Shown: piece by piece, positions 16,563-23,414 of the stretch
How the letters are laid out: every line of letters begins with the position of its first letter
Position numbering within the stretch: position 1 is the first letter of the stretch
From: Muribaculaceae bacterium
GTDB taxonomy: Bacteria; Bacteroidota; Bacteroidia; Bacteroidales; Muribaculaceae
Assembly: GCA_017557665.1 (NCBI GenBank)
Contig: JAFYYI010000006.1
Location: 1-40,323 of the forward strand
Direction: 5' to 3'
DNA: 40,323 nt
Position numbers and translations under genes: made by a program
Notes under the pieces: model-generated
The model's input: the letters and a program-made list of their open reading frames with translations, nothing else
Told to the model about the DNA's origin: nothing
Database searches by the model: none

Positions 16563-17048
16563 TTATTTCTGATTGATGCCGATTTCCTTGAGCCATTTCG
16601 GGACGTCGAAGCTCGGGCAATCCTTGGCGGCAAGCTGGTTGTGGCCCACGATCTTCACCTTTGGGTGGCGACGGTGGAAGTCCAGCACATAGCGTTTCAA
16701 GGCTTCGCGCTGCGCTGCCGTACGGGTGTCTTTGGCAGGGAGTCTGTCGTTGGGAACACCGGGGATGTTCTTCAAGCCGCCCACATACACCACATGGCGG
16801 CTCACGGCATTATAGCCCTTCGCGCCGTTAGTGATCTCCCAGTCATCCACCCAGGCGTCCTCGTTGTTGTTCACCAAGCGTTCTACACGTCCATCCAGAT
16901 GGATCATGTCGGTATAGCCCACCTGCTTCCACCCCCGCCCCCTGGGCTTGGGGTCAGTATGCCAGTGACGAATCTCACTGGAACTGACCTCACGCCCTTC
17001 GGGAGTGGCGGTGCAATGAAGCACAAGGTATTTCAGCTCTTTACGCAT
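16563..17048 (-). CDS. N-acetylmuramoyl-L-alanine amidase endolysin (161 aa)
   Basis: Cleaves the amide bond between muramic acid and the stem peptide at lysis. It is a single Amidase_2/PGRP domain with the zinc ligands visible: His11 in LVLHCTAT, His136 in VGHNQL and Cys144 in KDCPSFDV. The Tyr/His-containing middle (GYTDMIHLDG, about 44-53) is also typical. The protein has no signal peptide or wall-binding domain, so release would need a holin. It starts 3 nt after the capsid gene stop, which is unusual because it places lysis genes inside the head/tail operon. Confidence 0.92.
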   Translation of the reverse strand: MRKELKYLVLHCTATPEGREVSSSEIRHWHTDPKPRGRGWKQVGYTDMIHLDGRVERLVNNNEDAWVDDWEITNGAKGYNAVSRHVVYVGGLKNIPGVPNDRLPAKDTRTAAQREALKRYVLDFHRRHPKVKIVGHNQLAAKDCPSFDVPKWLKEIGINQK

Positions 17049-17051
17049 GGG

Positions 17052-18122
17052 TTAGGCGGCTGCCTGGTAACCACTGCGCATCACGACACCGGCATCGGTC
17101 TTCTTGGGCATGCAGATGAAGTAATGGCGGAAGTTGATCTTGTTACGCTGGTACTCGGGGTCGGTAGAGGCCTCGCTGTAGTACATCTTGGTCGAGCCGG
17201 TACACTTGAACACGCGGGGCGTGTAGAAGGCGAACGAGCACTGGAACTCACCGGTGCTGGCGGTGGCACCCACGGCCTTCTTATTGCCTGCGGTGGTGTA
17301 TATCGGGTTGTTGGCGAACTCGTAGATGTCGAAGCCGAACAGGCGGCCTACGGTGCCGTCAGCGCGGTTGATGTTGTACTGCTCCTTGAAGGCCTGGCTG
17401 GTCTCCAGCAGGTCATTCACGTGGTCACTGCACAGCACGAGACGGCGGTTCTGGCTCGGCACCTTTAGCTTGTCCATCGCGCGTTTCATGTTGATGACAT
17501 CCTGGACAGTGATCTTCAAGCGACCGGTATCGGCATCACGCGCACCGGTGGTGACAAGCACGGGAGTCGTCGAGCTGTTGCTGTTAGCACACAGCGCATG
17601 GGCGGCCTTGGTGAATTTCGAGTCGTTGATGGCGTTGCCGTGGCTCTCCTTCACGCGCGACATCTTGTCATAGCTCAGGGCGTACAGCTCATCGTCGGTG
17701 ATGGGGGTCACCTTGCTCTGGAACTTGTCCAGGTTGATGGTTTTGTCGGCGTCATCAAGCGCCTGCAGGGGGATGGGGTACGTGGTGTTGTTGATCAGCA
17801 CATCGGGGTCAACACCCACATCCACCAGGTGGATAGCATCGTTATTGGCAAGCGAGGACGCATCGGGGATGCCGTCAAGGAAGGTGGCCTCAAGACCGCG
17901 GCGCAGGTACTTGATCAGCTCACCGGTCCACACCTCGGTCAAGACTCCGGCACGGGCTACACCCGTGGGCACCATATTAAACGCTCCGCCAACGGCGGCA
18001 ATCACATTGGCGCCAATAGCGCCGGTCGTCGGGTCGATACCCAGGGTAGGACCCACTGTCGCGCCCATCACGCTGTTGAATACCAGCGAGACAAGGCCAA
18101 GAAACAACATTTTCAGTTTCAT
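17052..18122 (-). CDS. Major capsid protein (356 aa)
   Basis: The protein follows the protease/scaffold gene as in Mu (I, then T). Features of a capsid fold are a long region of about 60 polar residues rich in D/N (PQALDDADKTINLDKFQSKV), then helices (TVQDVINMKRAMDKL; NRRLVLCSDHVNDLLE), and a C-terminus with FRHYFICMPKKTDAGVVMRSG. The first 24 residues look like a Sec signal peptide (MKLKMLFLGLVSLVFNSVMGA), which is strange for a cytoplasmic capsid protein. It may be removed by the prohead protease or may reflect membrane-associated assembly. No internal ATG gives a clearly better start. The capsid role is very likely by position and length. Confidence 0.85.
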   Translation of the reverse strand: MKLKMLFLGLVSLVFNSVMGATVGPTLGIDPTTGAIGANVIAAVGGAFNMVPTGVARAGVLTEVWTGELIKYLRRGLEATFLDGIPDASSLANNDAIHLVDVGVDPDVLINNTTYPIPLQALDDADKTINLDKFQSKVTPITDDELYALSYDKMSRVKESHGNAINDSKFTKAAHALCANSNSSTTPVLVTTGARDADTGRLKITVQDVINMKRAMDKLKVPSQNRRLVLCSDHVNDLLETSQAFKEQYNINRADGTVGRLFGFDIYEFANNPIYTTAGNKKAVGATASTGEFQCSFAFYTPRVFKCTGSTKMYYSEASTDPEYQRNKINFRHYFICMPKKTDAGVVMRSGYQAAA

Positions 18123-18148
18123 GTCTTCAATATTAAAAATGGTTCAAC

Positions 18149-19093
18149 TTAGTCTTTGATTTCACAGTCGCAGCCGTACTCGGCCTTATACAGGCGCTTG
18201 TACTCGTCAGGGTTGTTCTTGCGCAGCTCCAGGATCTTGTCCTCGGGGACGTCGCTCAACTTCTGCCAGGTGGTCTCGGCAGGGGCACCGCCCTGGTGGC
18301 CTAAGACCTGACTGAGCTTCACCTGGGGCGTCATGGCGCCGAAGGTGGCGTTCAGGCTCTCCAGACCGACCTTCTTGCCGAGCTCGACAAAATGCTCCTT
18401 CTTGTCGGCAGTGATCTTCTTCTCGGAGATGGCTCCGTCAACAGCTGCTTCGATGCGCGACAGCTTCAGCGCATCATTCTCTTTGACAAGCTCCGCACGT
18501 TCATCAGCTGCGGTCTTCAGTTCATTGATCTTGGCCTTGATGGCCTCTTCACTCGCGTCTGCCGGCAGACCCAGCAGCAGGGCAATCTCTTTCATGTCCA
18601 TGTCTTCTTCTTTGTTTTTATGTAGGTTTAACTTCGGCAGGACGTTCTCGCCGTCCTTGCCCATCTCTAATCTCTTGCCGTCCTTCATCAGCACGATGGC
18701 ATCATCATTGGCACCGATGTCAACAAGGCTTACCTCAAACAGCTTGCTCCTGGTCACGGTCGGGCTTGTCTGACCCTCGACGAGGTATTTCTTGTCCTCG
18801 CTCAGCTCAAGCACATCGATGCCCACACTCACCATCTTCAAGGAGCCGAACTCCCACTGCTTCTTGCAGCGCACGCTCAACTCGGTGGCCTCGTCAAACA
18901 TCAGCTCGCCGGTCACCTCGTCACCCTCGACCTTCAGGTCTTTCACATAACCGATCACATCGCCGCGCTGGTGCATATAAAGCAGAATGGGGTTGCGCTC
19001 ATACTGTGACACGTCCATGCCCGCGGTCAGCACACGGGTGCCGTAGCTGTTCAGGCGTTCGTTGGTGATTCTTACTCTCTTGTTTTTTGACAT
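18149..19093 (-). CDS. Prohead protease with C-terminal scaffold domain (Mu gpI/Z-like, 314 aa)
   Basis: The N-terminal 130 residues fit a phage prohead serine protease: His41 in LLYMHQRGD and Ser89 in MVSVGID are the likely catalytic pair. The C-terminal half is a charged, helical scaffold (EAIKAKINELKTAADERAEL; AVDGAISEKKITADKKEHFV). An internal Met165 (18601) is preceded by a purine-rich AAAGAAGAAG and may start a separate scaffold protein, as Z lies inside I in Mu. The start at 19093 (MSKNKRV) was chosen over an upstream start that reads through the promoter region. A hairpin of GTCGCGAT (19112-19119 and 19123-19130) sits in the 5' leader. Confidence 0.85.
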   Translation of the reverse strand: MSKNKRVRITNERLNSYGTRVLTAGMDVSQYERNPILLYMHQRGDVIGYVKDLKVEGDEVTGELMFDEATELSVRCKKQWEFGSLKMVSVGIDVLELSEDKKYLVEGQTSPTVTRSKLFEVSLVDIGANDDAIVLMKDGKRLEMGKDGENVLPKLNLHKNKEEDMDMKEIALLLGLPADASEEAIKAKINELKTAADERAELVKENDALKLSRIEAAVDGAISEKKITADKKEHFVELGKKVGLESLNATFGAMTPQVKLSQVLGHQGGAPAETTWQKLSDVPEDKILELRKNNPDEYKRLYKAEYGCDCEIKD

Positions 19094-19111
19094 TGTTTTT
19101 GCGGTTTCTAT

Positions 19112-19130
19112 GTCGCGATTGCATCGCGAC
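19112..19130 (-). promoter_or_regulatory. 8-bp inverted repeat in the head-operon leader
   Basis: GTCGCGAT (19112-19119), a 3-nt spacer and ATCGCGAC (19123-19130) form a perfect inverted repeat about 20 nt upstream of the protease/scaffold ATG. It may be an RNA hairpin in the leader or a binding site for a regulator of the minus-strand late promoter. Confidence 0.45.
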
Positions 19131-19150
19131 TGTATGATTAAAAAACACCG

Positions 19151-19181
19151 CAAATTTGCGCCTTTCAACCCGCCCCCGCAA
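19151..19181 (-). promoter_or_regulatory. Late promoter for the head/tail operon (minus strand)
   Basis: On the minus strand TTG (plus-strand CAA at 19179-19181) is followed after 20 nt by CAAATTTG (19151-19158), which matches the Bacteroidetes -7 box TAnnTTTG at all but the first base. The predicted start is about 19144 and the first ATG is at 19093. The -7 box has the same first-base departure as the divergent promoter, which suggests a need for an activator. Confidence 0.55.
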
Positions 19182-19187
19182 ATAAGT

Positions 19188-19229
19188 GTGAAACGCCTGC
19201 ACACTTCTGTGAAACCGCTGCACGCTTCT
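19188..19229. repeat. Tandem 21-bp repeat between two divergent late promoters
   Basis: Two head-to-tail 21-bp units (19188-19208 and 19209-19229) share 18 of 21 bases, with the pattern GTGAAAC..C TGCAC.CTTCT. Twenty-one bp is two helical turns, so both units present the same face. They lie exactly between the -33 elements of the minus-strand promoter (19179) and the plus-strand promoter (19231). This is the layout expected for an activator of both late operons, as Mor and C act in Mu. Confidence 0.65.
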
Positions 19230-19230
19230 T

Positions 19231-19260
19231 TTGATGCGACACCTTTTTAGCCCAACTTTG
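19231..19260 (+). promoter_or_regulatory. Late promoter for the packaging operon (plus strand)
   Basis: TTG (19231-19233), 19 nt, then CAACTTTG (19253-19260), matching TAnnTTTG at all but the first base. The predicted start is about 19267, with the terminase ATG at 19293. The tandem repeat at 19188-19229 ends directly upstream of the -33 element. Confidence 0.55.
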
Positions 19261-19292
19261 CCCCATTATTCACAGTTTATTTTTTGCAAAAA

Positions 19293-19766
19293 ATGAAGAA
19301 AGCAGATTTAGAAAACAAGAAATCGCTCGGGCGTTCCCTCTACCTCTCTGGCATGGAACTGACCGAGATTGCAGAGCGGCTCGCCATCAGCCGCCAGACC
19401 ATATCTAAATGGGCAAACACCGACGGATGGAAAGAGGCGCGTGCCGCCAAGAACATCACGCGCCAGGAACTGGTCAACAAGCTGCTGCTTACCATCGACC
19501 GGCTCATCACCTCAGTCAACGAGTCAGAAGACCCGAACCTCATAGCCGGACTTGGCGACCGTCTTGCTAAACTATCGGCGGTCATCGAGAAGCTGGACAA
19601 GAAGGCCAACGTGGTAGATGCCATCGAGGTGTTCATGGCGTTCAACCGCTGGATCCAGGACAAGGCTTCCAACGATCCGGAGATCACACCGGCGCTGATC
19701 AAGGCGATCAACAAGTACCAGAACGAGTTCCTCATGGAGAAGATGTCTCCCAATTCTGAGCTCTGA
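19293..19766 (+). CDS. Terminase small subunit (Mu gp27-like, 157 aa)
   Basis: Recognises phage DNA for packaging. The N-terminus has a helix-turn-helix of the terminase type (LTEIAERLAISRQTISKWA, residues 22-40), followed by a helical oligomerisation region (LVNKLLLTIDRLITSVN; KANVVDAIEVFMAFNRWI). The ATG at 19293 was chosen rather than an in-frame TTG three codons upstream. It is the first gene of the plus-strand operon and its stop is followed 2 nt later by the large subunit. In Mu-like phages packaging starts inside the phage end and takes host DNA, so no cos site is expected. Confidence 0.85.
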   Translation: MKKADLENKKSLGRSLYLSGMELTEIAERLAISRQTISKWANTDGWKEARAAKNITRQELVNKLLLTIDRLITSVNESEDPNLIAGLGDRLAKLSAVIEKLDKKANVVDAIEVFMAFNRWIQDKASNDPEITPALIKAINKYQNEFLMEKMSPNSEL

Positions 19767-19768
19767 TC

Positions 19769-21379
19769 ATGGCCACAATAACAGAGAATAAGAAAATCCT
19801 GGAGGAATGGAAGGAGCACTGCCGGCAGATCCAGAGTCTGACCGATACGGCAAGCCTTGTGCGTGAAAATCCCTCACAACGTCAACTGCGCATCAAAAAA
19901 CTGCAGCGAGACTATGCCGCGTTCTGTGAATACTACTTCCCCCATTTCCTTATTCTTCGTGACAAGGTGACTGGAGAACCAATCCGCACCATTCACAATG
20001 CGCCTTTCCACAATGCTGCCGCCAACAAGGTAAAGAACACTCCTAACCTCAAAGCGGTGTTCAAGTGGCCCCGTGGACACGCCAAGTCAACCCATTTCGA
20101 CATCTTCATGCCGCTCTGGTTAATGTTCCAACCGAAGCGACTCATCAATTTCATGGTGATTGTCGGAAAGTCCGAGGATAGTGCCGACCGTCTCCTGGGC
20201 GACATACAGGCCGAGCTACAGTATAACAAACGTATCATTGCGGACTTCGGGAAACAGATGTCAATGGGTTCCTGGACAGAAGGAGAATTCACAACTAAAG
20301 ACGGCGTGTACTTCCTGGCATGTGGTCGTGGGCAGTCGCCGCGTGGACTTCGCAAGCGGGAATCCCGTCCTGACTATATCGTCATCGATGACCTGGACGA
20401 CGACGAGCTCTGCCGCAACGAGCGACGCGTCCGCGAACTCACTGACTGGGTCAAGGAAGCGTTGTTCGGTGCTCTGGATGTGGGACGTGGCCGTTTCCTC
20501 ATGGTGGGCAATCTCATTTCCAAGACTTCTGTACTTGCGAACATCTGCGCCACGAAAGGTGTGCATGTCTCGACGGTCTATGCCGTTGACAACGATGGGA
20601 ACCCTGTGTGGAAGGAGAAGTGGACCAAGGAGGAGGCACGCGAGTATGCCGACTTCGTGGGCTACAGAGCATGGAACAAGGAGATGATGCACAACCCCAT
20701 CGTGGAGGGTACCGTCTTTCGCCAGGAGTGGATCAAGTGGGCGAAGCGTCCGGCATGGAAAGACTTCTCCGAGTTTATCCTTTACATCGACCCATCGTGG
20801 AAAAGCAAAAAGACCAACGACACCAAATCTGCCAAACTCTGGGGAAAACAGGGTACCAACCTCTGGAACCTACGCGCTTTCGTCCGCAAGTCATCAGTAG
20901 CAGAACTGGTTCGATGGTGCTACGACCGCTACGAGGAATATTGTCTGGCATCAAGAACAGAAGGAGTTTTCAGAACTACAGAAATCGCCAGCACCTCCAT
21001 ATCCATACGCTTCGTCATGGAGGCGTCCTTCATGCAGGATATACTACTTGACGAGTTCACAACAGAAGGCAATCTGAGAGGATACCAGCTGCCTATTACG
21101 GGCGACACGCGAAAGAAGCCGGACAAGTTCCAGCGCATCGAGGCAATCAGTCCGCTGTGGGAGCGTGGCTTCGTTTTCTACGACATCTCGCAGAAAGAAG
21201 ACCCCGATATGCAAGCCGGAATCGAACAGTTGCTTGCCTTCGAGAAAGGAATGGCTGGCAACGATGATGCGCCTGATGCCGACGAGGGCGCCATCTGGCT
21301 GCTCCAGCGTAATACGAGACAACAGATTTATCAACCACGGCTGACTCCGCGCAGCCACATTCCTAAAAATTCCTGGTAA
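19769..21379 (+). CDS. Terminase large subunit (Mu gp28-like, 536 aa)
   Basis: ATP-driven packaging motor and nuclease. Walker A is WPRGHAKST (100-108) and Walker B is YIVIDDLDDDE (203-213), with the Glu expected after the acidic run. A C-motif-like segment FLMVGNLISKTS follows. The nuclease domain starts with the acidic FILYIDPSWKS near 337-347 and continues to a further acidic pair near the C-terminus. Length and motifs are normal for the family. The gene is coupled to the small subunit (2-nt gap) and followed by a short hypothetical gene. Confidence 0.93.
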   Translation: MATITENKKILEEWKEHCRQIQSLTDTASLVRENPSQRQLRIKKLQRDYAAFCEYYFPHFLILRDKVTGEPIRTIHNAPFHNAAANKVKNTPNLKAVFKWPRGHAKSTHFDIFMPLWLMFQPKRLINFMVIVGKSEDSADRLLGDIQAELQYNKRIIADFGKQMSMGSWTEGEFTTKDGVYFLACGRGQSPRGLRKRESRPDYIVIDDLDDDELCRNERRVRELTDWVKEALFGALDVGRGRFLMVGNLISKTSVLANICATKGVHVSTVYAVDNDGNPVWKEKWTKEEAREYADFVGYRAWNKEMMHNPIVEGTVFRQEWIKWAKRPAWKDFSEFILYIDPSWKSKKTNDTKSAKLWGKQGTNLWNLRAFVRKSSVAELVRWCYDRYEEYCLASRTEGVFRTTEIASTSISIRFVMEASFMQDILLDEFTTEGNLRGYQLPITGDTRKKPDKFQRIEAISPLWERGFVFYDISQKEDPDMQAGIEQLLAFEKGMAGNDDAPDADEGAIWLLQRNTRQQIYQPRLTPRSHIPKNSW

Positions 21380-21380
21380 C

Positions 21381-21611
21381 ATGTTAGATTTCATCAAGCG
21401 ACTCATTTTCGCGTACAAGTACAAGAGGGCGGTGAAACGGGCCGACTACTGCCAGCACATCACCCACCGCAAGCACATGGTCATCCTCCTGGGCGGCAAA
21501 CTGCACGTCATCGCCAAGCAGGACATCAAGACCTTCATCCGCAAACGGCTGCTCAAGAAAGGTACCACAGTGGCCGATGTCGAGAAGATAGCACTTTACA
21601 CAACCATATAA
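21381..21611 (+). CDS. Small basic protein of the packaging operon (76 aa)
   Basis: A basic protein (many K/R; FIKRLIFAYKYKRAVKRA at the start, then KTFIRKRLLKKG) starting 1 nt after the terminase stop. I see no named domain. Place between the terminase and portal side of the operon and tight spacing make it a real gene. The basic content might point to DNA or portal contact, but this is only a guess. Confidence 0.7.
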   Translation: MLDFIKRLIFAYKYKRAVKRADYCQHITHRKHMVILLGGKLHVIAKQDIKTFIRKRLLKKGTTVADVEKIALYTTI

Positions 21612-21624
21612 AAACGACTGCGCC

Positions 21625-22044
21625 ATGTTTATCAACGACGAGGACTACAGGGTGGTCATCGGCGAGAATGCGCTGAAGACCATTTCACAGGTCAGCGACG
21701 ACAACCGGGCAAATGCCGAGGACGAGGCGATTGAGGAAATTGCCTCATACCTCCGTCCCAAATACGACACCAGGGCATTGTTCAATGCCGAGGGCAATGA
21801 GCGCAACAAGCTCATCGTCATGTACACCTGCGACATCGCGCTCTACCACATGGCGGCATCACTGCCCCAGAAGATGGGTACCGAGATCCGCAAGGAGCGC
21901 TACGACCGCGCCATCAAGTGGCTGGAGGGTGTACAGTCCGGCAAAATCGTGCCCGACCTGCCCCTGGCCACCGACGAGGAGACGGGCGACACGCTCGACG
22001 GCTTCTCTTTCCACAGCGAACCTAAACTAACGAATAACTGGTAA
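21625..22044 (+). CDS. Mu gp36-like (DUF1320) head-tail connector protein (139 aa)
   Basis: Resembles the DUF1320/gp36 family of Mu-like phages: a helical N-terminus ending in IEEIASYLRPKYDTRALF (38-55), then the conserved helix KLIVMYTCDIALYHMAA and RKERYDRAIKWLEGVQSGKI. In Mu such proteins act at the head-tail junction. It precedes the portal gene, with a 4-nt gap. The C-terminal tail is acidic and flexible. Confidence 0.82.
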   Translation: MFINDEDYRVVIGENALKTISQVSDDNRANAEDEAIEEIASYLRPKYDTRALFNAEGNERNKLIVMYTCDIALYHMAASLPQKMGTEIRKERYDRAIKWLEGVQSGKIVPDLPLATDEETGDTLDGFSFHSEPKLTNNW

Positions 22045-22048
22045 AATC

Positions 22049-23392
22049 ATGGGATTTATTCAAAATATCATTGACCGGCTGGGTGGAAACCATGTGCTGC
22101 ACACTCCCTACGGTGACTTCAACCTGGCACGCAAGAGTGACCGACAGAAGTTCCGCAAGGTGGTGGTGGAGATTCAGCGCACCACCGACAGCCTCACGAG
22201 ACAGGATCTGGGCGACTGGAGACGGGCCTGGCAGATGGCCATCAATGTTAACAGCCCGAGCCGACTGCGGCTGTACCAGGTGTACCGGGACGTGGAGATT
22301 GACGCACACCTCTCGGGATGTGTAGAGCAGCGCAAGGGCTTCGTGCTCTCGCGGTCATTCAAGCTGGTGACAGAAAACGGCGATGAAGACGAGGACGCAC
22401 TGGCCTACTTCGACCAGTCTTGGTTCAAGCAGCTCATGCGGTACGCCCTCGACAGCATCTACTGGGGGCACTCGCTCATCGAGCTGGGCGATGTGGTAAC
22501 CACCGAGAACGGTCTGCTCACGCTTGACGGCGTGACGCTCATCGACCGCCGGCACGTGATACCTGAGTACCACCGCGTGGTCAGGAACCAGAACGATGAC
22601 TGGCACTCGGGGTTTGACTACCACGAGGCACCGTTCGCCAACCAGGTCATTGAAGCCGGGCAACCGCACGACCTCGGCCTCTACCTCAAGGCGGCACAGC
22701 AGACCATTCCCAAAAAGAACGCCATGGGATTCTGGGACACGTTCACCGAGATATTCGGCATGCCCATGCGCATCGCCAAGACCACCTCGCGCGACGAGAA
22801 GGACATCAGCCGGCTCCAGAAGGTGCTCGACCTCATGGGCAGCACACAGTCGGGCGTGATGCCGGAAGGCACCGAGATAGAGATTGTCGAGTCCTCCAAG
22901 GGCGACTCGTACAATGTCTATGACCGCCGCATCGACCGCGCGAACTCTGAACTGTCGAAGCTCATCATCGGCCAGACCATGACCATCGAGGACGGCAGCA
23001 GCCTATCACAGTCCGAAACACACCTCAAGGTGTTTGAGAACCTGGTGGAGGCTGACTGCGACCTGCTCCGTGACCTGGTGAACAGCCAACTCATCCCGAG
23101 ACTCATCATCATGGGCTTCCCCCTCAAGGGGCTGCGATTCGACTGGGACTACTCCATCGACTACACGCCCGAGCAGCAGGTGGCCTACGAGACCATGGTG
23201 CTCGAGAACTTTGAGGTTGATCCATCTTATTTTGAGGATAAATACGGTATGCCGGTTGGTAAGCGCCGCAGCAATGCCCCTAATTCGCCCACAGAGCCGC
23301 CACAGGGCGACGAAGAGGGCAAAGGTGAGGAAACGCCCGCTGGAGAGGAATCAAGCCGACAGGAGGCGAATGTGCGCCCTTTTTTCGACTGA
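22049..23392 (+). CDS. Portal protein (Mu gp29 / DUF935-like, 447 aa)
   Basis: Forms the dodecameric portal at the capsid vertex. Family features are a conserved start (MGFIQNIIDRLGG), VEIQRTTDSLTRQDLGDWR, an RLRLYQVYRDVEIDAHL segment, WGHSLIEL, FGMPMRIAKT, and GQTMTIEDGSSLSQSETHLKV near the C-terminal third. The last 30 residues are acidic and flexible. The stop TGA (23390-23392) overlaps a -1 slippery site and the stem of a GC-rich hairpin, so a portion of ribosomes may continue into the MuF frame and make a portal-MuF fusion of about 1,100 residues. Confidence 0.92.
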   Translation: MGFIQNIIDRLGGNHVLHTPYGDFNLARKSDRQKFRKVVVEIQRTTDSLTRQDLGDWRRAWQMAINVNSPSRLRLYQVYRDVEIDAHLSGCVEQRKGFVLSRSFKLVTENGDEDEDALAYFDQSWFKQLMRYALDSIYWGHSLIELGDVVTTENGLLTLDGVTLIDRRHVIPEYHRVVRNQNDDWHSGFDYHEAPFANQVIEAGQPHDLGLYLKAAQQTIPKKNAMGFWDTFTEIFGMPMRIAKTTSRDEKDISRLQKVLDLMGSTQSGVMPEGTEIEIVESSKGDSYNVYDRRIDRANSELSKLIIGQTMTIEDGSSLSQSETHLKVFENLVEADCDLLRDLVNSQLIPRLIIMGFPLKGLRFDWDYSIDYTPEQQVAYETMVLENFEVDPSYFEDKYGMPVGKRRSNAPNSPTEPPQGDEEGKGEETPAGEESSRQEANVRPFFD

Positions 23393-23414
23393 GCCCCGCC
23401 GACTACGCGGGGCT
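23377..23414 (+). promoter_or_regulatory. Programmed -1 ribosomal frameshift signal, portal to MuF
   Basis: In the portal frame the mRNA reads U UUU UUC (23380-23386), a classic X XXY YYZ heptamer, overlapping a second candidate C CCU UUU (23377-23383). Five nt later an 8-bp stem starts: AGCCCCGC (23392-23399), a 7-nt loop, GCGGGGCU (23407-23414), 7 of 8 pairs being G-C. A -1 slip avoids the TGA at 23390 and enters the MuF frame, which has no ATG or GTG from the last stop (23326) until well inside the protein-like sequence. Confidence 0.75.
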
